This document shows positions 26,833 to 34,099 of a DNA stretch of 64,000 nt, piece by piece. Source of the DNA: Micromonospora pisi. Lineage in GTDB: Bacteria; Actinomycetota; Actinomycetes; Mycobacteriales; Micromonosporaceae. The stretch lies in the NCBI RefSeq assembly GCF_003633685.1, contig NZ_RBKT01000001.1:620001-684000 (forward strand). Reading direction: 5' to 3'. Below the pieces are notes generated by a model. The model saw only the letters and a list, made by a program, of their open reading frames with translations, was not told where the DNA came from and searched no databases. The stretch's first letter is position 1. Every line of letters begins with the position of its first letter. The translations under genes and the position numbers were made by a program.

Positions 26833-27504
26833 TTACGCCGCCTCCGGCCCTACCTCGGTTCCCGCCGGGCGCCCCGCCGGGCCGGCTGCGGTGCCGGCGG
26901 GCGAGGTGAGTTCCAACGTGCCGGTGATCGTGTCGAAGAGGGCGAACAACTCGTCGGCCTCGGCGACGTTCGGGCTGGACCCGGTCACCACCAGGACATT
27001 CGTGGCACCGGGCAGGGGTACGACGGTGTGCATGACGACGGACCGGATGGTCGCCTCGTCCAGGGTGACGTGCTGGACGCCGTACACCCGGCCGACCGTA
27101 CCGATGTCGTTGATCTGGGCGGTACCCACCCGCCGCCAGGTCCCGTCCGCCTGCTCCGGGTGCTGCACCGCGGTCAGGGCGCCGAGCAGGTCACCGCTGG
27201 CCGGTGGGGTCACCACCGACACCAGCACGGTGGCGGTGAACGGGCCGTCCTGGTAGAGCTGGAACGTCCCGGCCGCGTGGACCGCGCCGGAGCGCCAGGC
27301 GTGCCGCACCGACCGGCGTACCGATTCGGTGAACGCACCGGCCTGGATCTCGGACAGGCCGGCGTCGCGGGCCTGAGTCCACACGTCGTGGGCGATCCGG
27401 TTCTCGCTGGCCTCGTCGGCGAGGGAGAAGTCGACCCAGTCCTCGGGCGTACGCAGCCGGAACCCGGTGGGAGCCGGGGCGGCCGTGGTGGTCACGTCGG
27501 TCAC
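26833..27504 (-). CDS. ESX-associated protein of unknown function
   Basis: A 223-residue protein I do not recognise. It begins with an alanine/threonine/proline-rich ~15 residues, then FRLRTPEDWVDFSL, a predicted helix-rich segment, and a beta-rich core (FTATVLVSVV; GRVYGVQHVTLDE; RSVVMHTVVPLPGATNVLVVTGSS), and ends in a G/P/A-rich tail. There is no signal peptide or membrane segment, so it is probably cytosolic. Size and position recall chaperone or accessory proteins of type VII loci, but there is no sequence evidence for EspG. It is second in an operon 5 bp after the WXG100-like gene and convergent with eccC. Confidence 0.75.
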   Translation of the reverse strand: MTDVTTTAAPAPTGFRLRTPEDWVDFSLADEASENRIAHDVWTQARDAGLSEIQAGAFTESVRRSVRHAWRSGAVHAAGTFQLYQDGPFTATVLVSVVTPPASGDLLGALTAVQHPEQADGTWRRVGTAQINDIGTVGRVYGVQHVTLDEATIRSVVMHTVVPLPGATNVLVVTGSSPNVAEADELFALFDTITGTLELTSPAGTAAGPAGRPAGTEVGPEAA

Positions 27505-27509
27505 GTCAA

Positions 27510-27830
27510 CTACTCCTTCGCCTGCGGCGCTGATCCGTCGGTCGCCGGTTCGGTGAGCGCGGCGACCGTCTGCTCGTCTGTCTCCCGGAACGCGTCCGCG
27601 ACCGCCTTCGCCGCGTCGCGTACCCCCTCCAGGTCCTTGCTCAGGACGTGGCGACCGTCACCCCACCGCTTCTCGAACTCGTGCGCGGCCGATTCCAGGT
27701 CGTGCTGGCCGAGCAAGTCCACCAGCTGGCCCATGGCTTTGATCGGTGCGCTGTCCATCAGGTCTTTGGTGCGTTGCAGCAGGTCGTGCACCCGCTCCAA
27801 CTCTGCACCGGGAACGTCGATCACGCTCAT
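27510..27830 (-). CDS. WXG100-like small helical protein
   Basis: A 106-residue protein, almost entirely helical, with the turn signature KRWGDGR (W56, G57, G59) in the middle. The following helix, VLSKDLEGVRDAAKAVADAFRETDEQ (in parts), ends with the F-x-x-T-D-E pattern typical of WXG100 C-termini. It is therefore a probable second type VII-related protein, a partner or substrate distinct from the one at 21951. AAGGA precedes the ATG. It is preceded by SigL-type promoter P3 and followed by the unknown gene at 26833. Confidence 0.72.
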   Translation of the reverse strand: MSVIDVPGAELERVHDLLQRTKDLMDSAPIKAMGQLVDLLGQHDLESAAHEFEKRWGDGRHVLSKDLEGVRDAAKAVADAFRETDEQTVAALTEPATDGSAPQAKE

Positions 27831-27866
27831 GCGGATTCCTTCGGCCGTCGCAGCAACTCTGCGCGG

Positions 27867-27894
27867 TACACGGACCCCCGGGCTCACCGGTTCA
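27867..27894 (-). promoter_or_regulatory. SigL-type promoter P3 (ESX-associated minus-strand operon)
   Basis: On the minus strand: TGAACC (27894-27889), 16 nt, CGTGTA (27872-27867). It lies 37 nt before the ATG at 27830. Its -35 element is only 7 nt from that of the divergent P4. Confidence 0.72.
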
Positions 27895-27901
27895 GTCGCC
27901 C

Positions 27902-27929
27902 TGAACCGATCCGGTCTCCGGTACGTGTG
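27902..27929 (+). promoter_or_regulatory. SigL-type promoter P4 (LysM-like/lipoprotein/sigma operon)
   Basis: TGAACC (27902-27907), 16 nt, CGTGTG (27924-27929), followed by CAT. It lies 85 nt before the ATG at 28015. The P3 and P4 -35 elements form the inverted repeat GGTTCAG-TCGCC-CTGAACC (27889-27907). Confidence 0.75.
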
Positions 27930-28014
27930 CATGTCACTTCCCGGAAAAGGGCCGGGAGACCGCCCGTCGGGGCGGGCCCGTACCCATCCACGAGCCACTG
28001 TGAACGAGGTAGTC

Positions 28015-29397
28015 ATGCCCAGGCTGATCCCCGGCGTCGGAAGCGGCCGTACCAGCACGGCGTCGGGTTGGTTGGCCCTCGTGGCCGCCGCGCTGCTGAT
28101 CCTGCTGCCCCTGACCCCCGGCCGGGCGGTGGCCGAGCCAACGGTGCCGTACTGGGTGGTGCCCGGCGATCCGGGGACGACCAGCCAACTGACCCTGCCC
28201 GGGGTCGCGGACCGGCTCCTCGGCGACAGCCGCCGCTGGCCGGAGATCTTCGATCTCAACCAGGGCCGGACCCAACCGGACGGGCTGACGCTGACCGACC
28301 CGGCGCAACTGCGCGCCGGTTGGGTGCTGGTGCTGCCGAGCAACGCGAGTTCCGGCGAGATCCGGATCGGACCCCCGCCCGGCGCGGACGGGTCGCCGAC
28401 GACCGGGACCGTGCCCGGGTCGGCGCCCGGCGCACTGCCCCCGGCGCCTCAGGTCACGTCGACCGGCGGCGGGGCCGGAACCCGCATCCTCGGTCTCTCC
28501 CCCGCTGTTGCGGTCGCGATCGGTCTGGGTCTGCTGCTGGCCGTGGGTGCCGCGGCCGTGGGGGTGCCGGCGCTGCGTCGCCGAGGCACCCGAACGGCGG
28601 CGCCGGCACCGGTCGCGACCGGCTCCCGGGCGGTGCTCGACCGCGCGTTGCGCCAGCTCGCCACGCAGGTGTCCCGACCCCAGGTGTACGCGGCCGTCGT
28701 CGGTCCGGACCGGGTGTCGCTGCGGCTGGCCCCGGCGGTGCCGGAGGCGCCGTCACCGTGGCAGCCGCGCGAACAGGGTTCGGTGTGGGAGGCGCCCAAC
28801 TGGCAACTGGACGATGCTTCGGCCACGGCCGGGACCACCGGCCTTCCGCTGCTCGCCACGGTCGGCACGATCGGTGGCGAGCTGACCGTGGTGAACCTGG
28901 GGCGGGCACCGGGCGTGGTCGCACTCACCGGTGACCCGGCCGTCTCGATGGCGGTGGTCGGCGCCTTCCTGGACGAGATCGGCACCGACCCGGCCGCCGC
29001 GTCGGTGGCGATCACCATCGTCGGTCCGGTTCCCGGCACCCGGCTGCCGGCGGGCCGTCTGCGGACCGCCACGGAGGTCGACGGGGTGACCGGGCCGCTC
29101 GACGCAGGGCGGTCCGGCACGCCCGATCCCGGTCCCGGCGCGCCGGGACCGCTGCGCGGACAACTGGTGGTGGTCACCGCACCGATCCCGTCGGCGGCGG
29201 TCGAGCGGCTCGGCGCACTGGCGCGGCTCTCGGACGACACGGCCGCCGTACTGGTCGTCGGGGACGTACCGAACGCGGCCTGGCGGTTCGAGGCCGGCGC
29301 GGACGGCGCGTTCGACGTCGGCGTACTCGGCCTGCGCCTCGACCCGCCAACCGCAGCTCGCGCCCGCGCCGCCCTCCCGTACGGCGGCCGGGGCTGA
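28015..29397 (+). CDS. LysM-like membrane protein of the type VII locus
   Basis: A 460-residue protein. Residues 1-41 look like a signal peptide or first anchor (LALVAAALLILLPL, then AVA-EP). Residues ~45-108 resemble a LysM-type module (YWVVPGDPGTTSQL; RRWPEIFDLNQGRTQPDG; LRAGWVLVLP) that could bind peptidoglycan. A P/G/S-rich linker and a second membrane helix (163-184) follow, then a ~270-residue alpha/beta domain that should be cytosolic (residues 190-460; GELTVVNLGRAPGVVALTGD; GQLVVVTAPI). The two-helix topology would link the wall to the cytosol. I know no named family for the C-terminal domain. It is first in a probable operon with a lipoprotein and the SigL-like sigma factor. Confidence 0.75.
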   Translation: MPRLIPGVGSGRTSTASGWLALVAAALLILLPLTPGRAVAEPTVPYWVVPGDPGTTSQLTLPGVADRLLGDSRRWPEIFDLNQGRTQPDGLTLTDPAQLRAGWVLVLPSNASSGEIRIGPPPGADGSPTTGTVPGSAPGALPPAPQVTSTGGGAGTRILGLSPAVAVAIGLGLLLAVGAAAVGVPALRRRGTRTAAPAPVATGSRAVLDRALRQLATQVSRPQVYAAVVGPDRVSLRLAPAVPEAPSPWQPREQGSVWEAPNWQLDDASATAGTTGLPLLATVGTIGGELTVVNLGRAPGVVALTGDPAVSMAVVGAFLDEIGTDPAAASVAITIVGPVPGTRLPAGRLRTATEVDGVTGPLDAGRSGTPDPGPGAPGPLRGQLVVVTAPIPSAAVERLGALARLSDDTAAVLVVGDVPNAAWRFEAGADGAFDVGVLGLRLDPPTAARARAALPYGGRG

Positions 29398-29436
29398 TCC
29401 CGCCCCTGCTCGTTACCCGAAAGGAAGGAACTGGTG

Positions 29437-29982
29437 ATGAAGGCAGTCAGCTCCCGCGTGCTGCTCGGTCCGCTGGCACTGGCCGCGGCCCTGCTCGCCG
29501 CCGGGTGCACGAGCACGGTGACCGATCCGGTCGCCGTGCCCCAGCCGGAGGTCGGCACCGTGCAGAACGACCTGGGTAGACGCAGCCCGGAGGGTGGCTA
29601 CTGGCCCAGGTCGGTGCAGCTCGGACAGAACCCTGAGTTGGGTCCGGTCGTGCTCGACGGGCAGGGCTTCACCCTGTACCGGTTCGACAACGACAGCCCG
29701 CAGCCACCCACATCGACCTGTACCGACGCCTGCGCGATGCGGTGGCCACCGGTGCTGGTCAGCGAAAAAATCACCTTCCAGAACCTGGATCCCACCGCGC
29801 TCGGCGCGGTGAACCGGGCGGACGGCACCCAACAGGTGACCGTCGGAGGGTGGCCCGTCTACCGCTTCACCGACGACCAGGTGCCCGGGCAGATTCTCGG
29901 GCAGGGAACGGAGGGGATCTGGTTCGCGATCGCCCCGGACGGCGGCAAGGCCGCACCGCCCGGGGCTCCGATTGGCAGCTGA
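29437..29982 (+). CDS. Lipoprotein with PF03640 (Lipoprotein_15) repeats
   Basis: An exported lipoprotein of about 181 residues with lipobox LAAGC (cysteine near residue 24). Two PF03640 repeats: FTLYRFDNDSPQPPTSTC followed by TDACAMRWPP, and [20 protein letters not shown] followed by QGTEGIWFAI. AAGGAAGGAA lies just upstream; GTG at 29434 is an equally possible start. It lies 39 bp after the LysM-like gene and 128 bp before the sigma factor, so it is probably transcribed from P4. It lacks the longer linker seen in the paralogue at 20987. Confidence 0.9.
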   Translation: MKAVSSRVLLGPLALAAALLAAGCTSTVTDPVAVPQPEVGTVQNDLGRRSPEGGYWPRSVQLGQNPELGPVVLDGQGFTLYRFDNDSPQPPTSTCTDACAMRWPPVLVSEKITFQNLDPTALGAVNRADGTQQVTVGGWPVYRFTDDQVPGQILGQGTEGIWFAIAPDGGKAAPPGAPIGS

Positions 29983-30110
29983 GGAGGGTTGAAAAGTGAT
30001 GGTTGGCACACAAACCATGCGCGTACGAACTCCACCGGAATCACTGCTTCATTGTTTGGTCCGGCGCTGGCAGAAGTCGGCATGGTGGGGGCCGCGGAGG
30101 GTGGAGGAAA

Positions 30111-30662
30111 ATGGCGGGGTTAAGGACGCAGCGTCGCCGCGAGGTGGCCGACGAGGCATTGGTCCGATCCCTGTTCCAGGAGCACGGCCGGGCGATGCTG
30201 GCGTACGCCACACAGCTGACCCGGGACCGTGCGGCAGCGGAGGACGTGGTCCAGGAGGCGCTGGTACGCGCCTGGCGACATCCGGACAGCCTGGTCAACG
30301 GCAAGGGATCGGTACGCGGGTGGTTGCTGACGGTCGTACGCAACATCGTCACCGACACCATCCGGGCGCGGAACGCACGCCCGACGGAGGTGGCGGAAAC
30401 CCCGGTCGAGGTGGCGATCGAACGCGACCACGCCGATCACGTGGTCAATTCGATGGTGGTCGTGGACGCACTCAACAAGCTGTCACCGGAACACCGCGAG
30501 GTGCTTGAACAGGTTTACCTACTCGGGAGTACAGTCGCGGAAGCCGCCAAGGCGCTCGGTATTCCGCCCGGGACGGTGAAATCGCGCTCCTTCTATGCAC
30601 TCCGGGCGCTACGCGAGATTCACTCGGAGCGCACACCCGGGATGGAACGGTCTGCCTCATGA
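30111..30662 (+). CDS. SigL-like (ECF) RNA polymerase sigma factor
   Basis: A 183-residue ECF sigma factor. Region 2 is at about residues 18-85 (LFQEHGRAMLAYATQLTRDR; AEDVVQEALVRAWRHP) and region 4 at about 120-172 (LSPEHREVLEQVYLLGSTVA; AKALGIPPGTVKSRSFYALR). Length, sequence style and an adjacent zinc anti-sigma gene match the ECF group containing M. tuberculosis SigL. From memory, the SigL promoter consensus is TGAACC-N16-18-CGTgtc, which fits the five sites in this region. The ATG at 30111 has GGAGG a few bases upstream. Its ATGA overlap with the next gene couples the two. No such promoter lies immediately upstream, so it is probably read from P4. Confidence 0.92.
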   Translation: MAGLRTQRRREVADEALVRSLFQEHGRAMLAYATQLTRDRAAAEDVVQEALVRAWRHPDSLVNGKGSVRGWLLTVVRNIVTDTIRARNARPTEVAETPVEVAIERDHADHVVNSMVVVDALNKLSPEHREVLEQVYLLGSTVAEAAKALGIPPGTVKSRSFYALRALREIHSERTPGMERSAS

Positions 30663-31384
30663 CGACGCTGGACAGCAAGAACACCTTTGATGACCACGTG
30701 GACATCGGCGGCTACCTGATGGAGACCCTCGATCCGGAGGAGACCCGTCAGGTCGAACAGCACCTCGCGGACTGCGCGGAGTGCCGCGCCGAGGTCGAGT
30801 CGCTGCGGGAGTGGCAGCAGGCGCTCGAAACCGTACCCGAGGCGATGCTGCTGGACGGGCCGCCCGAGGGCGGCGACCTGTTGCTGCAACGGACCCTGCG
30901 CCAGATCCGCGCGGAGTCCGGCGGCCGCCGGACCCGCCGCAACACGTTGATGAGTTCGGCCGCGGTGGTGGTCGTCGCGGCCGCGATCTCAGCCGGTGTC
31001 GTGGTCGGCCGGGCGAGCGACGATGGTGCGAGCCAGGCCCTGCCCACGCCCTCCCCCACGGTCGCGACCGCCGCACCGGACACCCGGTTCGCCACCGCCG
31101 ACGACGCGACCACCGGTGCCCGGATCACCGTCGCGCTCGAGCCCGCACCCGGCTGGGTACGGATCAACGCGGCGGTCTCCGGCATTCCCGCCGGTGAGCC
31201 CTGCAAGTTGCTGGTGATCGGCAAGGACGGCACCGAGGTCCTGGCCGGTAGCTGGGTGGTGTCACAGAAGGGCGAGGCCGAGGGCACCACACTCGACGGC
31301 AGCGCGCTGATCGACCCGGCCAACGTGGCCCGGGTCGAGGTGGAGAACGTCGCCGGCAAGAAGTTCACCTCGGTGGAGTTCTAG
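30659..31384 (+). CDS. Zinc-binding anti-sigma factor, membrane-spanning
   Basis: A 241-residue RslA-type anti-sigma factor. The cytosolic N-terminus has the ZAS motif H35-x3-C39-x2-C42 (HLADCAEC), the redox-sensitive zinc site that holds the sigma factor. A membrane helix is at about 95-117, and an extracytoplasmic beta-rich domain follows (ARITVALEPAPGWVRINAAVSGI; CKLLVIGKDGTEVLAGSWVVS, in parts) typical of anti-sigma-K/RslA C-termini. The start ATG overlaps the sigma stop (ATGA), and a strong terminator follows. Release of the sigma factor would depend on oxidation or proteolysis; which signal is not visible. Confidence 0.9.
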   Translation: MTTLDSKNTFDDHVDIGGYLMETLDPEETRQVEQHLADCAECRAEVESLREWQQALETVPEAMLLDGPPEGGDLLLQRTLRQIRAESGGRRTRRNTLMSSAAVVVVAAAISAGVVVGRASDDGASQALPTPSPTVATAAPDTRFATADDATTGARITVALEPAPGWVRINAAVSGIPAGEPCKLLVIGKDGTEVLAGSWVVSQKGEAEGTTLDGSALIDPANVARVEVENVAGKKFTSVEF

Positions 31385-31400
31385 CCCGTACGCCCGACGA

Positions 31401-31445
31401 CGGCGGAGGTGCCCGTGCCACCCGGCGCGGGCACCTCCGCCGTTT
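31401..31445. terminator. Bidirectional terminator between anti-sigma and metallopeptidase genes
   Basis: A perfect 15-bp stem (31401-31415 with 31428-31442) closes a 12-nt loop and is followed by TTTC. It lies 17 nt after the anti-sigma stop and 10 nt from the end of the convergent metallopeptidase gene. Confidence 0.8.
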
Positions 31446-31454
31446 CGCGCGGCC

Positions 31455-32912
31455 CTACTGGTACCTGCCGACGCAGGTCGCGGCGGCGTCGGTGGTGGAG
31501 CCGGTCGCGGAGAAACCGGCGCGGAACGCCTCGACCCGGGCGAAGCCGGACGGGACACTGCCGCCGTCCACGTCGGCCGCGATCACACTGTCCGTGGTCA
31601 GCATCTCGGCCACCGCCTCGTCCAGGTCACCCGGGGAGAGTTGCAGCGCCGCACCCCGGCCGGCGACGATCGCACCCGCCCACACCCCGGTCAGACAGGC
31701 CGTACGTTGGGCGGTGGCGAGCCCACGCAGCGGGTAGCCCGCCGACCGCTGGAGCGAGAGCGCGTACCGCGAGGCGACCTCGGCGAAGGCGGCGAAGTCG
31801 CCGATGCCACCCCGGTTGCCCCGCTGGGGGGCGGTGCCGATCCGGACCAGGTCGTCGAGGTCGAGCCCGATGGTGTCGCTGCTCGGGCAGTAGGAGGCCG
31901 GTGAGGTCCGGCGGGCGTCGGGACAGTCGGGCGCTCCCACGACGATCGACGGCGGTCGCGGACCGTTGGACACGAACACGGCGCGCAGGGTCGTCTGCAA
32001 CGCCGTCAGCGCGCTCCGGTCGTCCACCCGCAGGTTTCCCTCGTCCCCGTCGACCGCTTCCTGGTCACCGCTGGCCTGCTGGGTGATCCGGTCACGTACC
32101 TCGGCCTCGTTGATCCGGGCGCACCGAACGGGTCCGTCACCGAATCCGAACTGGAACGCCGACACCCGGTCGAAGGCGTTGCCGTGCGCGCCCTCGGCGT
32201 CGAATCCGGTGCCGGCCGAGTCGCGGATGAAAAAGAGGGTGGAGAGGATCTGGTTGAGTCCGGGGCCGGTGGAGATCTGGAAGTGCGGCGCGTTGCCCTC
32301 GGCCACCCAGCGGAAGAAGTTGCCCGCGTAGCAGTCGGCCTGCTGTTCCTTGACGATGGAACTGGTCTGCGCGGTGATGCCGCTGGCCGCACCGAGCCGG
32401 AACTGCACCGCGTGCCCCAGTTCGTGGGCGAGTACGGCCACCACCGACATCGGTCCGAAGGAGTCGTTGAGCGTGGGGAGCAGTTCCCCCCGGTCCCAGG
32501 CGACCGTGTCGTCGGCGGCACAGTAGAAGGCGTTGACCAGGCCCGCGGTGCTGGCCTGACACACCTGCACCCCGGCGCCACCGGAGTCGTACGAGATCAG
32601 CTGTCCGACCGGCTCGAACCGCTTCCCGAAACTCGCCGGAAGCTGTTCGGACCAGTACCTCTGTACGTCGTCGATGGCGTTGAGGGCGAGTTGGTCGATG
32701 GCTCCCCGGTCGCCGCCGAACGCGGTCAGCCGCGAGTCACCGGCGCCCGGCCGGGGTCCGCTCTCGCCGGTGGTGATCTCCAGGCCGGCGACCTTGGTCG
32801 AGCTCCAGCGTTCGACGCCGCCGGTGCCGGCGACGGAGCGGGTGCAACCCGCCAGCAGGGTGACCGCCAGCAGGACCGCCCCCCATCTGATCCGATGAGC
32901 GGACCGCGTCAT
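31455..32912 (-). CDS. Lipoprotein neutral zinc metallopeptidase
   Basis: A 485-residue exported lipoprotein (lipobox LLAGC, C23). The HEXXH zinc motif HELGH lies at 163-167, followed by VQFRLG and, ~25 residues on, EQQADCYAG, the downstream glutamate expected of the YpfJ-like 'neutral zinc metallopeptidase' family. The second half contains several cysteines (CPDARR; YCPSSD; CLTGVWAG) and helical repeats. The ATG at 32912 is used because it begins the lipoprotein signal; the frame is open to 33005 without one. It should act on the outer face of the membrane; the substrate is unknown. Confidence 0.87.
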   Translation of the reverse strand: MTRSAHRIRWGAVLLAVTLLAGCTRSVAGTGGVERWSSTKVAGLEITTGESGPRPGAGDSRLTAFGGDRGAIDQLALNAIDDVQRYWSEQLPASFGKRFEPVGQLISYDSGGAGVQVCQASTAGLVNAFYCAADDTVAWDRGELLPTLNDSFGPMSVVAVLAHELGHAVQFRLGAASGITAQTSSIVKEQQADCYAGNFFRWVAEGNAPHFQISTGPGLNQILSTLFFIRDSAGTGFDAEGAHGNAFDRVSAFQFGFGDGPVRCARINEAEVRDRITQQASGDQEAVDGDEGNLRVDDRSALTALQTTLRAVFVSNGPRPPSIVVGAPDCPDARRTSPASYCPSSDTIGLDLDDLVRIGTAPQRGNRGGIGDFAAFAEVASRYALSLQRSAGYPLRGLATAQRTACLTGVWAGAIVAGRGAALQLSPGDLDEAVAEMLTTDSVIAADVDGGSVPSGFARVEAFRAGFSATGSTTDAAATCVGRYQ

Positions 32913-32961
32913 GTTCACACACCATCCCGAGCTTGTCGTGTCACGTGGGTGGGCATCGTTA

Positions 32962-33015
32962 CGACAGACGGGTGTGCGTGGCTGGCGAAGGCCAGACCGG
33001 CACACCCGTCTGTCG
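32962..33015. terminator. Two-tier hairpin between lipoprotein and metallopeptidase genes
   Basis: A perfect 16-bp outer stem (32962-32977 with 33000-33015) encloses a smaller hairpin CTGGC-GAAG-GCCAG (32982-32995). It lies 30 nt after the stop of the minus-strand lipoprotein gene and 50 nt before the metallopeptidase start. A terminator for the former is the simplest reading, but it could also regulate the latter. Confidence 0.7.
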
Positions 33016-33045
33016 AACTACTGATCAGCCTTGTCGGGTCGTCGC

Positions 33046-33978
33046 TCAGCCGAGGAAGACCGACGCGACGGCGTTGTCGAAGTTGACCTTGGACAGGTCC
33101 CGTACGTCACCGTTGATGACCAGCGAACGTCCCTTGCAGTTCGCCTCGGACCAGATCTTGAGCGAGCCGGGGGCGGCAACCGAGGAGGTGACCCCGGGGC
33201 GGCTGAGGTTCTGGCAGCCGCTGCCACCGACACCCTGGGAGGCACCGTTGTCGCTGAAGTTGGCGTCGTCGAAGAGAACCGCGCTGGTGGCTGGGGTCGC
33301 CTGCGGGGCGTCGCCCGCCGGGGCGTCGTTCCCACCGGCCGGCACGCCGGCCTTGGCGCCGGTCGGCGTCACGCCGAACCAGGTGCCGCCCACACCCTGG
33401 CCGAGGGTGTCACCGCGCTTGGTGTCCTTGGCGAAGCGGTAGACCGGCCAGCCGCCGATGGTGACCTGACGGGTGCCGTCGGCCCGCTTGACCGTACCGA
33501 TCGCCGACTTCTTGATGCCGGCGATGAAGATCTTGCCACCGGGTGCGACGGTGACCGGCGGCCAGGTGACCGCGCAGTCGCCGTTGCAGTTCGACCTGGA
33601 CGGGTTGGCGGTGTCCTTGTCGAACCGGTAGAGGGTCAGTCCGGCGCCGTTGACGACAACCGGGTCGAGGTCGCCGGCCCTGCTGGCGGTGAGCTGGACC
33701 CACTTCTGCGCCGACTGCAGCTTCGCGCCGGTCGCGGCGCCACCGTTGGGCACCGCCCAGTCGCCGGTGCCGGCCGGGGAGTTGTTCGACTTCGCGGTGC
33801 CCGAGAGCAGGGACAGGTCGGTGCCCGCCCCGTCGCCCTGGCCGGACGCCTGGGTGGTGGCCTGGGTGGTCGTCTGGGCGGCCGGGGCCGGCGCGGCCGG
33901 GTCCGAGCCGCAGGCCGAGAGCATCGCCACGCCAGCCGCCATGAGGACAGCAAAGGGCACGAGGTGCTTGCGCAACAT
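33046..33978 (-). CDS. Lipoprotein: PF03640 repeats fused to a beta/gamma-crystallin-like domain
   Basis: A 310-residue exported lipoprotein (lipobox LSAC, C23). An A/T/Q-rich linker precedes two PF03640 repeats ([18 protein letters not shown] followed by [10 protein letters not shown], and [20 protein letters not shown] followed by [10 protein letters not shown]). From about residue 232, after a P/A/G linker, comes a ~78-residue domain resembling beta/gamma-crystallin or peptidase-inhibitor I36 folds ([51 protein letters not shown]), which often bind calcium. GGAG precedes the ATG at 33978. It is driven by SigL-type promoter P5. Confidence 0.87.
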   Translation of the reverse strand: MLRKHLVPFAVLMAAGVAMLSACGSDPAAPAPAAQTTTQATTQASGQGDGAGTDLSLLSGTAKSNNSPAGTGDWAVPNGGAATGAKLQSAQKWVQLTASRAGDLDPVVVNGAGLTLYRFDKDTANPSRSNCNGDCAVTWPPVTVAPGGKIFIAGIKKSAIGTVKRADGTRQVTIGGWPVYRFAKDTKRGDTLGQGVGGTWFGVTPTGAKAGVPAGGNDAPAGDAPQATPATSAVLFDDANFSDNGASQGVGGSGCQNLSRPGVTSSVAAPGSLKIWSEANCKGRSLVINGDVRDLSKVNFDNAVASVFLG

Positions 33979-34033
33979 TTGATTTCTCCAGTGGTCTACC
34001 CGGTTCCAGCACATCCGGAAGCCGTTCGGAGTC

Positions 34034-34061
34034 CACACGGAGCCCACGCGAAAACGGTTCA
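34034..34061 (-). promoter_or_regulatory. SigL-type promoter P5 (crystallin-fused lipoprotein)
   Basis: On the minus strand: TGAACC (34061-34056), 16 nt, CGTGTG (34039-34034), followed by GAC. It lies 56 nt before the ATG at 33978. Confidence 0.75.
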
Positions 34062-34099
34062 GTCTGTTCTCGACGTGGTTGGCGTCACGACCGTCGCGC

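Noticed and set aside
30003-30110. An N-terminal extension of the SigL-like sigma factor (MAHKPCAYEL...)
   Set aside because: It has no ribosome site, and region 2 of the sigma factor starts at the normal distance from the ATG at 30111.
29983-30110. A SigL-type promoter directly upstream of the sigma gene
   Set aside because: Searched for TGAACC with CGTGT at 14-18 nt; none is present, so autoregulation would have to act through P4 upstream.
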